A stretch of DNA of 64,000 bases. It comes from Metabacillus flavus. GTDB taxonomy: Bacteria > Bacillota > Bacilli > Bacillales > Bacillaceae. Below, piece after piece: positions 37,885 through 46,667 of this stretch. Numbering within the stretch: the stretch's first letter is position 1; each line of letters begins with the position of its first letter. The position numbers and the translations under genes are program-made. The notes beneath the pieces were generated by a model. The model was not told where the DNA came from. It searched no databases and was given only the letters and a program-made list of their open reading frames with translations. Location of the stretch: NCBI RefSeq assembly GCF_018283675.1, contig NZ_JAGVRK010000001.1:1798001-1862000 (forward strand), in the 5' to 3' direction.

Positions 37885-38901
37885 GTGGCAAGGCGGGATC
37901 AAACAAGACTATCAGGAAAACAAAAAGCGGCCATTCTCTTAATCTCACTTGGACCGGATGTGTCAGCTTCTGTATATAAACATTTATCTGAGGAAGAAAT
38001 TGAAAGGCTTACTCTTGAAATTTCAGGGGTAAGGACTGTTGATTCCATAAAGAAGGAAGATATTTTAGAAGAATTTCATGAAATAGCGATGGCGCAAGAT
38101 TTTATCTCCTCAGGAGGGATTGCCTATGCGAAGGAAGTGCTGGAGAGAGCGCTTGGTGGAGAGAGAGCAACATCAATAATCAGCAGGCTGACTTCTACAC
38201 TGCAAGTGAAGCCATTTGATTTTGCAAGGAAAGCTGAACCGACCCAAATCCTGAATTTCATTCAAAATGAACATCCGCAAACCATTTCATTGATTCTGTC
38301 TTATCTCGATCCAACTCAAGCAGGTCAAATTCTATCTGAACTTCCGCAGGAGGTTCAAGCAGATATAGCAAGAAGAATTGCTGTAATGGACCGGACGTCA
38401 CCTGAGATCATTTATGAGGTGGAACAAATACTGGAAAAGAAATTGTCTTCTGCCTTTACTCAGGACTACACCCAGACTGGCGGAGTCGAAGCGGTTGTAG
38501 AGGTACTGAACGGAGTGGACCGAAGCACGGAAAGAACAATTCTGGATGCCCTTGAAATTCAGGATCCTGAACTGGCGGAAGAAATAAAGAAACGGATGTT
38601 TGTATTTGAAGATATCGTTACACTCGACAACCGCGCTATACAGCGTGTCATACGTGATGTTGATAATGAAGATCTGAAGCTGTCTCTTAAAGTGGCCAGT
38701 GAAGAAGTTAGAGAGATTGTGTTTAAAAACATGTCTGCCAGAATGGCGGATACGTTCAGGGAAGAGATGGAATACATGGGTCCTGTCCGTTTGAGGGACG
38801 TTGAAGAATCACAATCGAGAATTGTTGGAGTCATTCGCAGACTGGAAGAGAATGGTGAAATCGTAATTGCCCGAGGCGGAGGAGACGATATCATTGTCTA
38901 A
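37885..38901 (+). CDS. fliG: Flagellar motor switch protein FliG
   Basis: C-ring protein that contacts the stator and generates torque. N-domain: LSGKQKAAILLISLGPDVSA; middle domain with EHPQTISLILSYLD (EHPQ motif); C-domain with FVFEDIVTLDNRAIQRVIRD, the charged torque helix. 338 residues from the GTG at 37885, the B. subtilis length; GGAGG lies 10 nt upstream, whereas the ATG at 37876 would be only one base from it. Overlaps fliH by 8 bp. Confidence 0.95.
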   Translation: MARRDQTRLSGKQKAAILLISLGPDVSASVYKHLSEEEIERLTLEISGVRTVDSIKKEDILEEFHEIAMAQDFISSGGIAYAKEVLERALGGERATSIISRLTSTLQVKPFDFARKAEPTQILNFIQNEHPQTISLILSYLDPTQAGQILSELPQEVQADIARRIAVMDRTSPEIIYEVEQILEKKLSSAFTQDYTQTGGVEAVVEVLNGVDRSTERTILDALEIQDPELAEEIKKRMFVFEDIVTLDNRAIQRVIRDVDNEDLKLSLKVASEEVREIVFKNMSARMADTFREEMEYMGPVRLRDVEESQSRIVGVIRRLEENGEIVIARGGGDDIIV

Positions 38902-39643
38902 GCTTATCAAATCCCGATTTTCAAGTCAGCAGACTAAATCTGCTGCCATCGTTCCAATTATGAAAATGGAAGATCCCCTTTTTACATCGGAAGTGATGGA
39001 AGAGACCGAACAAATTAAACATGCGAAAAGAGAAAGTGAACAAATAATCAGGAGCGCTAAAGCTGAAGAGGAATCAATTTTTCAGTCAATTGAAATGGCG
39101 AAGCAAAATTGGGAACTGGAAAAAATGACTTTAGAAGAACAGGCAAGGGAGTCTGGCTACCAGGAAGGTCTGACATACGGCCGCCAGGATGGGTACCAGC
39201 AATTCTCTCAAGCCATTTATCAGGCGAACCAGCTTGTTGAGCTGTCTCGTGCAGATTATCTTGAAAAAGTAGAATCTGCAGAAGAGACGGTTGTCGCACT
39301 GGCTGTAAAAATGGCAGAAAAAATTATCGCATCCTCCTTAAATGAAAAGCCTGATCAAATGAACGAAATAGTTAAGCAGCTCCTAAAAGAAGTTAAGGAT
39401 TATGATGAAATCAAAATTTTTGTCCATCCGGACCGATATGAGTATGTACGCTCACAGAAGGATGAATTAAAACAGCTTCTTACGAATGAACAGGAATTGT
39501 TTTTGTACATGGATGAAGGGTTATCCCCTTTCGATTGTTTTGTAGAAACATCATTCGGCAGAATTGATGCTTCTGTGGATACTCAGTTAAAGCAACTCGA
39601 AAAACAGCTTCTTGAAAGACTGGGGGAGGCGGAGTCATCATGA
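38894..39643 (+). CDS. fliH: Flagellar assembly protein FliH
   Basis: Negative regulator and stator-like partner of the export ATPase FliI. The N-terminal half is a Glu/Lys/Gln coiled coil (about residues 45-105), followed by a globular domain with LAVKMAEKIIASSL and VHPDRYEYVRSQ. The TTG at 38894 (LSKLIKSRFSS) has GGAGGAGA about 10 nt upstream inside fliG; 249 residues. Ends with ATGA-type overlap on fliI. Confidence 0.88.
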   Translation: MSKLIKSRFSSQQTKSAAIVPIMKMEDPLFTSEVMEETEQIKHAKRESEQIIRSAKAEEESIFQSIEMAKQNWELEKMTLEEQARESGYQEGLTYGRQDGYQQFSQAIYQANQLVELSRADYLEKVESAEETVVALAVKMAEKIIASSLNEKPDQMNEIVKQLLKEVKDYDEIKIFVHPDRYEYVRSQKDELKQLLTNEQELFLYMDEGLSPFDCFVETSFGRIDASVDTQLKQLEKQLLERLGEAESS

Positions 39644-40959
39644 AGGCGGCTGATTTGCTGAACGTAGTGGATATGCTAGATTCCTATAAACGATTTGGAA
39701 AGGTCAAAAGAGTTGTCGGATTAATGATCGAGTCAAGAGGTCCTGCAAGTTCAATCGGCGACTTATGCTATATCCATACAGGAGCAGGAAAAACAAAACG
39801 AATTCCTGCTGAAGTGGTTGGGTTTAAAGAAGAGAATGTTTTACTGATGCCCTTCTCGCCCGTATCAGATATTTCACCAGGCAGTATCGTAGAGGCAACA
39901 AAAGAACCTCTGCGGGTAAGGGCCGGGATGCCGCTGATCGGATCTGTACTGGATGCCTTAGGGCAGCCTTTGGATGATGCAGCACTTCCGAAAGGCCTCT
40001 CTTATGTGCCGTCAGATCAATCTCCTCCGAATCCAATGAAAAGACCTCCGATCCATGAGCCGATGGAGGTAGGGGTAAAGGTCATTGACTCCCTGCTAAC
40101 CGTTGGCAAGGGCCAGCGGGTTGGAATTTTTGCAGGAAGCGGGGTCGGGAAAAGCACGCTGATGGGAATGATTGCAAGAAATACGAAAGCAGACCTGAAC
40201 GTTATAGCCCTGGTTGGTGAACGCGGCCGCGAAGTGCGGGAATTTATTGAAAGGGACCTCGGTCCCGAAGGATTAAAAAGATCCATAGTCGTCGTAGCGA
40301 CATCTGATCAGCCGGCCTTAATGAGGATGAAAGCTGCCTATACAGCTACTGCTATTGCGGAGTACTTTCGCGATACAGGAAGAGACGTTATGCTCATGAT
40401 GGACTCTGTCACAAGGGTGGCGATGGCGCAGCGGGAAATCGGACTGGCTATAGGAGAGCCCCCGACGACTAAAGGGTACACACCTTCTGTTTTCGCCATC
40501 TTACCTAAGCTATTAGAGCGGACAGGGACAAATGAAAACGGGTCGATTACAGCGTTTTACACCGTCTTAGTTGATGGGGATGACATGAATGAACCTATAG
40601 CTGATACAGTGAGGGGAATTTTGGATGGGCACTTTGTGCTTGACCGGGCGCTTGCAAATAAGGGGCAGTTTCCAGCGATAAACGTCCTGAAAAGCATCAG
40701 CAGGGTTATGAATCAGCTCGTACCGTCTGAACACAGACATGCTGCCAGTAAGCTCCGGGAATATCTTTCAACTTACCTGAACTCAGAGGACCTTATAAAT
40801 ATTGGTGCCTATAAAAGAGGTTCTTCAGCAGAAATTGATGAAGCAATCCGTCTGTACCCTGAGATTCTCACCTTTTTAAAACAGGAAGTTCATGAAAATG
40901 TTTCACTAAACGAAAGTGTGCATGAACTATTTACGAAAATGGAGATGAGTAACAACTAA
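39640..40959 (+). CDS. fliI: Flagellum-specific ATP synthase FliI
   Basis: Hexameric ATPase of the flagellar type III export apparatus, homologous to F1-beta. Walker A FAGSGVGKSTLMG is at about residues 163-175; LVGERGREVREFIE and LMMDSVTRVAMAQREIGL (Walker B) follow. 439 residues. GGGGGAGGCGGAG precedes the ATG, and the stop shares a base with the fliJ ATG. Confidence 0.96.
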   Translation: MKAADLLNVVDMLDSYKRFGKVKRVVGLMIESRGPASSIGDLCYIHTGAGKTKRIPAEVVGFKEENVLLMPFSPVSDISPGSIVEATKEPLRVRAGMPLIGSVLDALGQPLDDAALPKGLSYVPSDQSPPNPMKRPPIHEPMEVGVKVIDSLLTVGKGQRVGIFAGSGVGKSTLMGMIARNTKADLNVIALVGERGREVREFIERDLGPEGLKRSIVVVATSDQPALMRMKAAYTATAIAEYFRDTGRDVMLMMDSVTRVAMAQREIGLAIGEPPTTKGYTPSVFAILPKLLERTGTNENGSITAFYTVLVDGDDMNEPIADTVRGILDGHFVLDRALANKGQFPAINVLKSISRVMNQLVPSEHRHAASKLREYLSTYLNSEDLINIGAYKRGSSAEIDEAIRLYPEILTFLKQEVHENVSLNESVHELFTKMEMSNN

Positions 40960-41402
40960 TGGGATATACATTTCGTTTCCAAAAGATACTCGAGTTGAAG
41001 GAAAACGAAAAAGAGCAGCGGCTTTCGGAATACAACCGCTCTGTTCAGGACTTTGAAACAGCCGCAGAAAAGCTTTATGACTCCATGAAAAAGAAGGAAG
41101 TTCTTGAAGAAAACACAAAAAAACAACTGACCAGCGGAATGGCTGTCCAGGAAATCCGGCATTATCAGCAATTTGTAACCAACCTGGACCATGCGATTGA
41201 GCACTATCAAAAACTGGTAATCGTCAGCAGGAACAAAATGCAGGAAAAGCAGGAAGTTCTCATGGAAAGCAACTCAGAAGTCCGCAAGTTTGAAAAAATG
41301 AAAGAACGCCATATTGAAATGAACAAAGAAATGGAGAAACAAAACGATACAAGGAGCATGGATGACTTATCTATTCGATCATTCATGTACCGGGAAATCT
41401 AG
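40959..41402 (+). CDS. fliJ: Flagellar export chaperone FliJ
   Basis: 147-residue all-helical protein that links FliI with FlhA, like the gamma subunit of F1. The start YTFRFQKILELKENEKEQ is typical and nearly the whole chain is charged coiled coil. Coupled to fliI by TAATG. Confidence 0.9.
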   Translation: MGYTFRFQKILELKENEKEQRLSEYNRSVQDFETAAEKLYDSMKKKEVLEENTKKQLTSGMAVQEIRHYQQFVTNLDHAIEHYQKLVIVSRNKMQEKQEVLMESNSEVRKFEKMKERHIEMNKEMEKQNDTRSMDDLSIRSFMYREI

Positions 41403-41412
41403 GTGAAAGAAG

Positions 41413-42006
41413 TTGGAAAATACTAAAAAAGAATATGGTAGATTTCAGTGGTTTCTTTTCGTCATCCTCATCCCTCTTGTCTTCACGGTAACACTAGCAG
41501 CAATCATCCTATCTGTTGCTGGAGTTAATGTAGCGGGAACAGCCAAAGAATGGGTATCCGGCCTTACAGGAAGTGCACAGGATAAAAAAGCGCAGACGGC
41601 TTCCCAATCTGCACCTGGTAACGATGAACTGAAAAGAGCTGAGATAGAAAATAAAGAACTGGCTGCGTCCGTTACCACACAAAAACAGGAAATAAAAGCG
41701 ATGGAAAATGACGTTTTGCTTAAAGAAAAGAAGATTGCAAGTCTTTCTAAAGAAGTAGAGGACTTAAAGGCTCAGCTGAAACAAACAGCTTCAGTGAAAA
41801 CAGAACAAAAGGATATTGCAAAACTGTATGAAGGGATGTCAGCAAATAAAGCAGCAGACATCCTGCCGCTTCTTGGAGAAGACGATGCAATGAAGATCCT
41901 GGGCGCCATGAAAGATGATCAAGTTACATCAATTCTTGAGAAGATGACCCCAGAGAACGCCGCACTATACACTGGCAAGCTCGCTGATTCTGAAGGAGGT
42001 GAATAA
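41413..42006 (+). CDS. ylxF: YlxF, MotE/MgtE-N-like flagellar protein
   Basis: 197 residues: N-terminal transmembrane helix (about residues 13-35), coiled coil (about 75-130), and a C-terminal MgtE-N-like domain with repeats such as LYEGMSANKAADILPLL and AMKILGAMKDDQVTSILEKM. This matches YlxF of the Bacillus fla/che operon and the MotE chaperone family, whose members stabilise the stator protein MotB in some bacteria. TTG start after AGGTGAAAGAAG. Confidence 0.85.
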   Translation: MENTKKEYGRFQWFLFVILIPLVFTVTLAAIILSVAGVNVAGTAKEWVSGLTGSAQDKKAQTASQSAPGNDELKRAEIENKELAASVTTQKQEIKAMENDVLLKEKKIASLSKEVEDLKAQLKQTASVKTEQKDIAKLYEGMSANKAADILPLLGEDDAMKILGAMKDDQVTSILEKMTPENAALYTGKLADSEGGE

Positions 42007-43251
42007 TTGTTGATTCGTTCCATTAGCACAATGTCAGCTTCCGCAGCTCCAATGACCGGAAGCACACCCTTAAACGGTCTTTCATTTCAGCAAATGTTAA
42101 TGGGGGCTTTTCCTGATTCCAAACTGGAAGGTGCGATTACAGAAAGCACCAAGCTGCCGGAATTCACCGATAATCAAATGATTCCCCAAGTGACGGAAGA
42201 AGATCTTTTGCTTTTGCTGGACGGGCTTCAAAAGCACATTCATACATTACTGAAAGAAGGAAGTCCGGAAGAGGACAAGTTAGATGAGCTGGAAAAGCTT
42301 GCTGCAGAACTCTTTGTTCTTTTAACGCAGGAAAATGCTCCGCCTCTTAAAGTCACTGTACGGCTGCAGCAAAACGGCGCTATACACAGACAAAACCATT
42401 TCAGTGAGTGGCTCACTCCAGTCAGAGCGGGACAACTGTTTGAAGTCTTGACCTCACTTGAAAAAGAAGGGCAGCTCCCGGCGGGGCTTAAAGCTTTGCT
42501 CACAAGCCTTACTGAGAAAAAAAACGGTCCTGATACAGCTGCCGCATTCATGCAGAGCGCTTTGAAAAAACCATTGCCTACCCATCAACAATCTGCGCCT
42601 TCTGCAGCTGATATCGTTTCTTCAAATATAAGTAAAGCCTATCAATTATCAGCTGCAGCAGTAAAAAGCGTTCAATTATCAACTGCAGCAAATACAGGCG
42701 TTCAATTATCTTCAACAATTGATAAAACCATTCCTATATCCAATGAAACCTTAAATTTCAACACCCAATCTCCTTTACCAAAGTCTGAGCAGCTATTGCT
42801 CTTTATTAAAACTGATTCAACAGGAAGCCGGGTTAATCAGGAAGATATGATTCAGCAGATTCAGCAGATTCTTTCAAAAAGTAAATTTGTCACGGTAAAT
42901 GGATCCGAGAAGCTTTTTCTTAAATTGTATCCTGAACATTTGGGTGAGCTGCGAATCGAAATCATGCAGTCTGACGGCAAGTGGACGGCTAAATTCACGG
43001 CTGGGAGCTTAATGGTGAAAGAAGTGATTGAAAGCCATCTCCATCAATTAAAACAAGGCCTTACTGCTCAGCATATACAAATGGAAAAAATTGAAGTGCT
43101 GCACTCCTTTACTTCTTCGAGCAGAGATTTTGCACAGGAACAGGGGGAGCGCGGCAGACACGGTGAACAGTCAAATCGTGAAAATCAAAGAAAAGAATCA
43201 ATGGAACGGTCTTTTGAAGACTCACTGAATGAAGAATTAAATAATGAATGA
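42007..43251 (+). CDS. fliK: Flagellar hook-length control protein FliK
   Basis: Secreted molecular ruler that switches export specificity when the hook is complete. The C-terminal Flg_hook domain (LFLKLYPEHLGELRIEIMQS to IQMEKIEVL, about residues 305-360) is clear, followed by a polar tail. The middle is low-complexity and contains 30-bp tandem repeats (42643-42715), encoding units like SVQLSTAANT. Start is TTG 42007 or TTG 42010 after GGAGGTGAA. 414 residues. Identity rests on the C-domain and position before flgD. Confidence 0.9.
   Translation: MLIRSISTMSASAAPMTGSTPLNGLSFQQMLMGAFPDSKLEGAITESTKLPEFTDNQMIPQVTEEDLLLLLDGLQKHIHTLLKEGSPEEDKLDELEKLAAELFVLLTQENAPPLKVTVRLQQNGAIHRQNHFSEWLTPVRAGQLFEVLTSLEKEGQLPAGLKALLTSLTEKKNGPDTAAAFMQSALKKPLPTHQQSAPSAADIVSSNISKAYQLSAAAVKSVQLSTAANTGVQLSSTIDKTIPISNETLNFNTQSPLPKSEQLLLFIKTDSTGSRVNQEDMIQQIQQILSKSKFVTVNGSEKLFLKLYPEHLGELRIEIMQSDGKWTAKFTAGSLMVKEVIESHLHQLKQGLTAQHIQMEKIEVLHSFTSSSRDFAQEQGERGRHGEQSNRENQRKESMERSFEDSLNEELNNE
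42643..42715 (+). repeat. 30-bp in-frame tandem repeat in fliK
   Basis: CAATTATC recurs at 42643, 42673 and 42703, and the 10-codon unit between them (QLSxAAxxxV) is repeated about 2.4 times. Being a multiple of three, copy number changes would lengthen or shorten the FliK linker without frameshift. Confidence 0.8.
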
Positions 43252-43266
43252 GGGCAGGTGATAAAA

Positions 43267-43722
43267 TTGGAAACGAAAATTGATTCATCCTCAATGCTTT
43301 CAAGCATCCAAAAAGAAAACAGAAACCCTTCAAATGTTCTGGGCAAGGATGATTTCCTGAAAATCCTGATGAGCCAGCTTCAAAATCAGGATCCGTTAAA
43401 TCCAATGGAAGACAAAGAATTCATTTCACAAATGGCATCCTTTTCATCTCTTGAACAAATGACCAACATGAATAAAACGATGCAGGATTTCATCACTGCG
43501 CAGTCAGGCAGTTCCATTCTTCAATACAGCGCACTGATCGGGAAGGAAATTACCTATTCATACAAAGAAACAGATGATGCAGGGAATACAGCGATTAAAG
43601 AAGGCAAACAGACTGTTAAAGCGATTAGCAAAAAAAACAATGAAGTGACACTCGAACTGATGGATGGAACCATTATTTATAAAGATGAAATCGTCAAGGT
43701 GTCTGAAAAAGGCAGCGAATAG
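43267..43722 (+). CDS. flgD: Flagellar hook scaffolding protein FlgD
   Basis: Hook cap needed for polymerisation of FlgE. The conserved block LGKDDFLKILMSQLQNQDPL is at about residues 25-44, followed by NPMEDKEFISQMASFSSLEQM. The TTG at 43267 (METKIDSSSML) is favoured with AGGTGA 6 nt upstream; a GTG at 43258 overlaps that site. 151 residues, close to the B. subtilis form. Confidence 0.92.
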   Translation: METKIDSSSMLSSIQKENRNPSNVLGKDDFLKILMSQLQNQDPLNPMEDKEFISQMASFSSLEQMTNMNKTMQDFITAQSGSSILQYSALIGKEITYSYKETDDAGNTAIKEGKQTVKAISKKNNEVTLELMDGTIIYKDEIVKVSEKGSE

Positions 43723-43724
43723 AA

Positions 43725-44081
43725 ATGGAAAATAGAATTGAAAAATTCATGCAGCATCCGCTGTCTTTATACAGACCATTTCATAAAAACCAAAGCGACA
43801 GCAAGTTTCAATCGCTATTTCAGGAAAAGCTGACCATCAGCAAGCATGCTAAAGCCCGTTTGAATGAAAGAAACATTATCATCTCAGATGAGAAATGGAC
43901 GATGATGGAGAAGAGGCTTTCCGAAGCAAAGCAAAAAGGCATACAGGATGCACTCTTCCTTTCAAATGAAGGAGCCTTTATCATCAGCGTGAAAAACTCC
44001 ACGCTGATTACTGCCATGAATCGAAAAGAAGCGGCGTCTCAGATTTTTACGAATATTAACGGAACAATCTTATTGGATTAA
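43725..44081 (+). CDS. Small flagellar operon protein (TIGR02530-like)
   Basis: 118-residue basic protein found between flgD and flgE in Bacillus-type fla operons. The conserved core is ISKHAKARLNERNIIISDEK and EGAFIISVKNSTLITAMNRK, with an NG-T-I-L end. No catalytic motif or membrane segment. Position suggests a role in hook assembly, which is inference. ATG two bases after flgD. Confidence 0.8.
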   Translation: MENRIEKFMQHPLSLYRPFHKNQSDSKFQSLFQEKLTISKHAKARLNERNIIISDEKWTMMEKRLSEAKQKGIQDALFLSNEGAFIISVKNSTLITAMNRKEAASQIFTNINGTILLD

Positions 44082-44157
44082 CGGCTGGACCCGTTAAGGG
44101 AAGCCTGGCTGCCGACTGATTGAAGCAGTCATCCATAAAAAAATGGGGGAATTGAAA

Positions 44158-44958
44158 ATGCTAAGATCTTTATATTCAGGAATAAGCGGAATGAAAAACT
44201 TTCAGACAAAGCTTGATGTTATTGGGAATAACATTTCAAATGTAAATACTTACGGTTTTAAAAAGGGCAGAACGATATTCCAGGATCTTTACAGCCAGTC
44301 GATCACTGGCGCGAGTGCACCAGCAGGGACAATGGGGGGAACAAACCCAAGTCAGGTAGGGCTTGGATCACAGCTTGCTTCAATCGATACCATTCACACA
44401 GGTGGAAGCCTGCAGACGACTGGAAGGAATTTAGATTTGGCTATTTCCGGGGATGGATTTTTTCAGGTTGCTGAATCCGGTAAATTTGCTTCACCTTTTT
44501 ACACTAGAGCAGGTAATTTTTATTTAGATAATCAGGGCGATATCGTTACATCCGAAGGGTTATATCTAAAAAGTACGGGCGGTGCAAAAATTACGATTCC
44601 TACTACTGCCAAAAGCATGAGTGTTGGACAAGATGGAAATGTTTCATACGTGGATTCAGCTGGTGCCATACAAACTGCAGGAACAATTCAGTTAGCTAAG
44701 TTCCCAAATGTTGGAGGTTTAGAAAAAACTGGTTCAAACCTTTATATTGGCACTACCAATTCAGGTACAGCTGTTCTAGCTGCTCCTGGTCAATCAGGAA
44801 CCGGCTTAGTACAAGCTGGATCTCTTGAAATGTCAAACGTAGATCTCTCCGAAGAATTCACAGAAATGATTGTTGCCCAAAGAGGATTTCAGTCTAATAC
44901 GAAAATCATTACGACATCAGATGAAATTCTTCAGGAACTTATGAACTTAAAACGATAA
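44158..44958 (+). CDS. flgE: Flagellar hook protein FlgE
   Basis: Hook subunit (266 residues, short Bacillus form, sometimes annotated FlgG). N-terminal MLRSLYSGISGMKNFQTKLD and VIGNNISNVNTYGFKKGR are the rod/hook signature, and the C-terminus SNVDLSEEFTEMIVAQRGFQ packs with it; LDLAISGDGFFQV is the D1 motif. The ATG at 44158 follows GGGGGAATTG; the upstream in-frame ATG at 44143 overlaps that site. Confidence 0.94.
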   Translation: MLRSLYSGISGMKNFQTKLDVIGNNISNVNTYGFKKGRTIFQDLYSQSITGASAPAGTMGGTNPSQVGLGSQLASIDTIHTGGSLQTTGRNLDLAISGDGFFQVAESGKFASPFYTRAGNFYLDNQGDIVTSEGLYLKSTGGAKITIPTTAKSMSVGQDGNVSYVDSAGAIQTAGTIQLAKFPNVGGLEKTGSNLYIGTTNSGTAVLAAPGQSGTGLVQAGSLEMSNVDLSEEFTEMIVAQRGFQSNTKIITTSDEILQELMNLKR

Positions 44959-44970
44959 GAATGGGGGCAG

Positions 44971-44993
44971 GGAACAGCTTCTTAAGCTGTTCC
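44971..44993 (+). other. Intercistronic hairpin between flgE and swrD
   Basis: GGAACAGCTT and AAGCTGTTCC form a perfect 10-bp stem with a 3-nt loop, with no T-run after it. It probably stabilises or marks the 3' end of the flgE segment rather than terminating transcription, since the operon continues. Confidence 0.7.
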
Positions 44994-45001
44994 TGAACTT
45001 A

Positions 45002-45223
45002 ATGATTAAAGTGACCCGTCTAACCGGAAAACCATTCTACTTAAATGCTTTACAGATCGAATTAGTAGAGTCCTTCCCCGATACTGCTATTACATTGACA
45101 AATGGCAGGAAATTTATTGTGCAGGAAAAAGAAGAAGAAGTGATTGAGCTCATGACGAATTTTTACCGGGAAATTGGCCTTTTAGCCATGACGAACAAGC
45201 TAAAGGAGCAGGAAAATGAATAA
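45002..45223 (+). CDS. swrD: SwrD (FlbD-like) flagellar protein
   Basis: 73-residue FlbD family protein. MIKVTRLTGKPFYLNALQIE and LTNGRKFIVQEKEEEVIE are typical. In B. subtilis SwrD increases flagellar motor torque and is needed for swarming. Overlaps fliL by 8 bp. Confidence 0.88.
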   Translation: MIKVTRLTGKPFYLNALQIELVESFPDTAITLTNGRKFIVQEKEEEVIELMTNFYREIGLLAMTNKLKEQENE

Positions 45224-45641
45224 AAAGCTATTATCCATTATGTTTATCATTATTACCTCTATTACGCTGATTGGAGTTGCGGCATTAGCTGTAATGACCA
45301 ATTTTTTTGAGAAAGACACATCAGGAGCGCCAACCATTGATGAAATAGTAGAAGCTTCTGTTGAAGTTCCTGAGCTTACGACGAATTTAGCGAGCGGGAA
45401 TATCGTCCGGATATCCCTGAAGCTAGAAACAGATTCCAAGAAAGCAAAGGAAGAGCTTGAAAAAAGAGAGTTTCAGGTAAAGGATGTTATCATCTCAGAA
45501 TTAAGCAATATGAACGCTAAACAGCTAGCAGGGAAGAATGGCAAGGAATCGTTAAAGAAAACGATCATGGGAAGCATTAACAAACTGATGCAAGAAGGAA
45601 AAGTTGAGAAGGTCTATACTACCTCCTTCATCCTGCAATGA
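45216..45641 (+). CDS. fliL: Flagellar basal body-associated protein FliL
   Basis: Single-pass membrane protein that rings and supports the stators. Transmembrane helix about residues 5-27 (LLSIMFIIITSITLIGVAAL), then a periplasmic domain ending GKVEKVYTTSFILQ. 141 residues. AAAGGAGCAGG precedes the ATG. Confidence 0.92.
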   Translation: MNKKLLSIMFIIITSITLIGVAALAVMTNFFEKDTSGAPTIDEIVEASVEVPELTTNLASGNIVRISLKLETDSKKAKEELEKREFQVKDVIISELSNMNAKQLAGKNGKESLKKTIMGSINKLMQEGKVEKVYTTSFILQ

Positions 45642-45668
45642 TGAATATTTGTTTAAGGAGGTAACGTC

Positions 45669-46667
45669 ATGTCCGGTGAAATATTATCCCAAAATGAGAT
45701 TGATGCACTTCTATCAGCCATTACTACAGGAGAAATGGATGCTGAAGAGCTAAAAAGAGAAGAAGCGGAAAAGAAAATCAAAACCTATGATTTTAAAAGA
45801 GCTCTCCGCTTTTCCAAAGATCAGATCAGAAGCCTTACCCGGATCCATGAGAACTTTGCCCGGCTTCTCACTACTTAGTTCTCTGCACAGCTGAGAACGT
45901 ACATTCAAATTACTGTCGCATCCGTTGATCAGGTTCCATATGAAGAGTTTGTACGTTCGATGCCTAAAATGACGATTTTGAATATTTTTCAAGTCCAGCC
46001 TCTGGAAGGACGGATTGTCATGGAAGTAAACCCCAACATCGCCTACGCAATGATGGATCGTGTGATGGGCGGAATTGGATCTGGTTTCAATAAGATTGAT
46101 ACATTGACAGAGATTGAAACAAGAATTATGTCCAATCTTTTCGAGAAATCCCTTGATAATTACAGGGAGGCATGGAGTTCCATTACTGAAATTGAGCCGG
46201 AGATGCAGGAGTTTGAAGTAAATCCGCAGTTTATTCAAATGGTTTCGCCAAATGAAACGGTCATTGTAATCTCGCTGACAGCACAAGTAGGAGATACTAG
46301 CGGCATGATCAATCTATGCATACCGCATGTGGTGCTTGAACCGATTATTCCAAAGCTATCCGTTCACTACTGGATGCAATCTGACAGGAAAGAAAGAAAC
46401 CCTGCAGAAACAGAAGCTCTGCAGAACCGGATTGAATTGACAGATATTACGGTTGCTGCTGAATTAGGTTCCTCTGAAATTACCATTCATGAATTTATGG
46501 AGCTGCAAGCGGGTGACATAATTCAAATGGATCAATCCATAGATCAGCCGCTCCTGATTAAAATAGGAGACAAGCCAAAATATACAGGACAGCCTGGAAA
46601 ATTAAACCGCAAATTAGCTGTACAGATTCTTGAACACTATTTTGGGGGTGACGAAGATGGGGAGTAA
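45669..46667 (+). pseudogene. fliM: Flagellar motor switch protein FliM, interrupted by in-frame TAG
   Basis: FliM is the middle C-ring protein that binds CheY-P and transmits switching. The start MSGEILSQNEIDALLSAI (CheY-binding peptide) follows AAGGAGG. Codon 70 (45876-45878) is TAG in the conserved stretch ARLLTT-stop-FSAQLRTYIQ; the same frame then continues without fault to 46667 through MPKMTILNIFQV and ENLF-type segments to KLNRKLAVQILEHYF. Without the stop the product would be 332 residues, the family length. A 69-residue fragment is all that ordinary translation gives; a restart at ATG 45960 lacks a Shine-Dalgarno. It could be a genuine nonsense mutation or a sequence error. Confidence 0.9.

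Noticed and set aside
45876-45878. TAG in fliM as pyrrolysine or other programmed recoding
   Set aside because: Pyrrolysine genes are not expected in Bacillaceae, no recoding structure is evident, and TAG sits where the family has an ordinary residue; nonsense mutation or error is simpler.
45750-46286. 178-codon antisense frame across the interrupted fliM
   Set aside because: It is a shadow of fliM on the opposite strand with histidine/cysteine-rich nonsense-like composition and no ribosome binding site.
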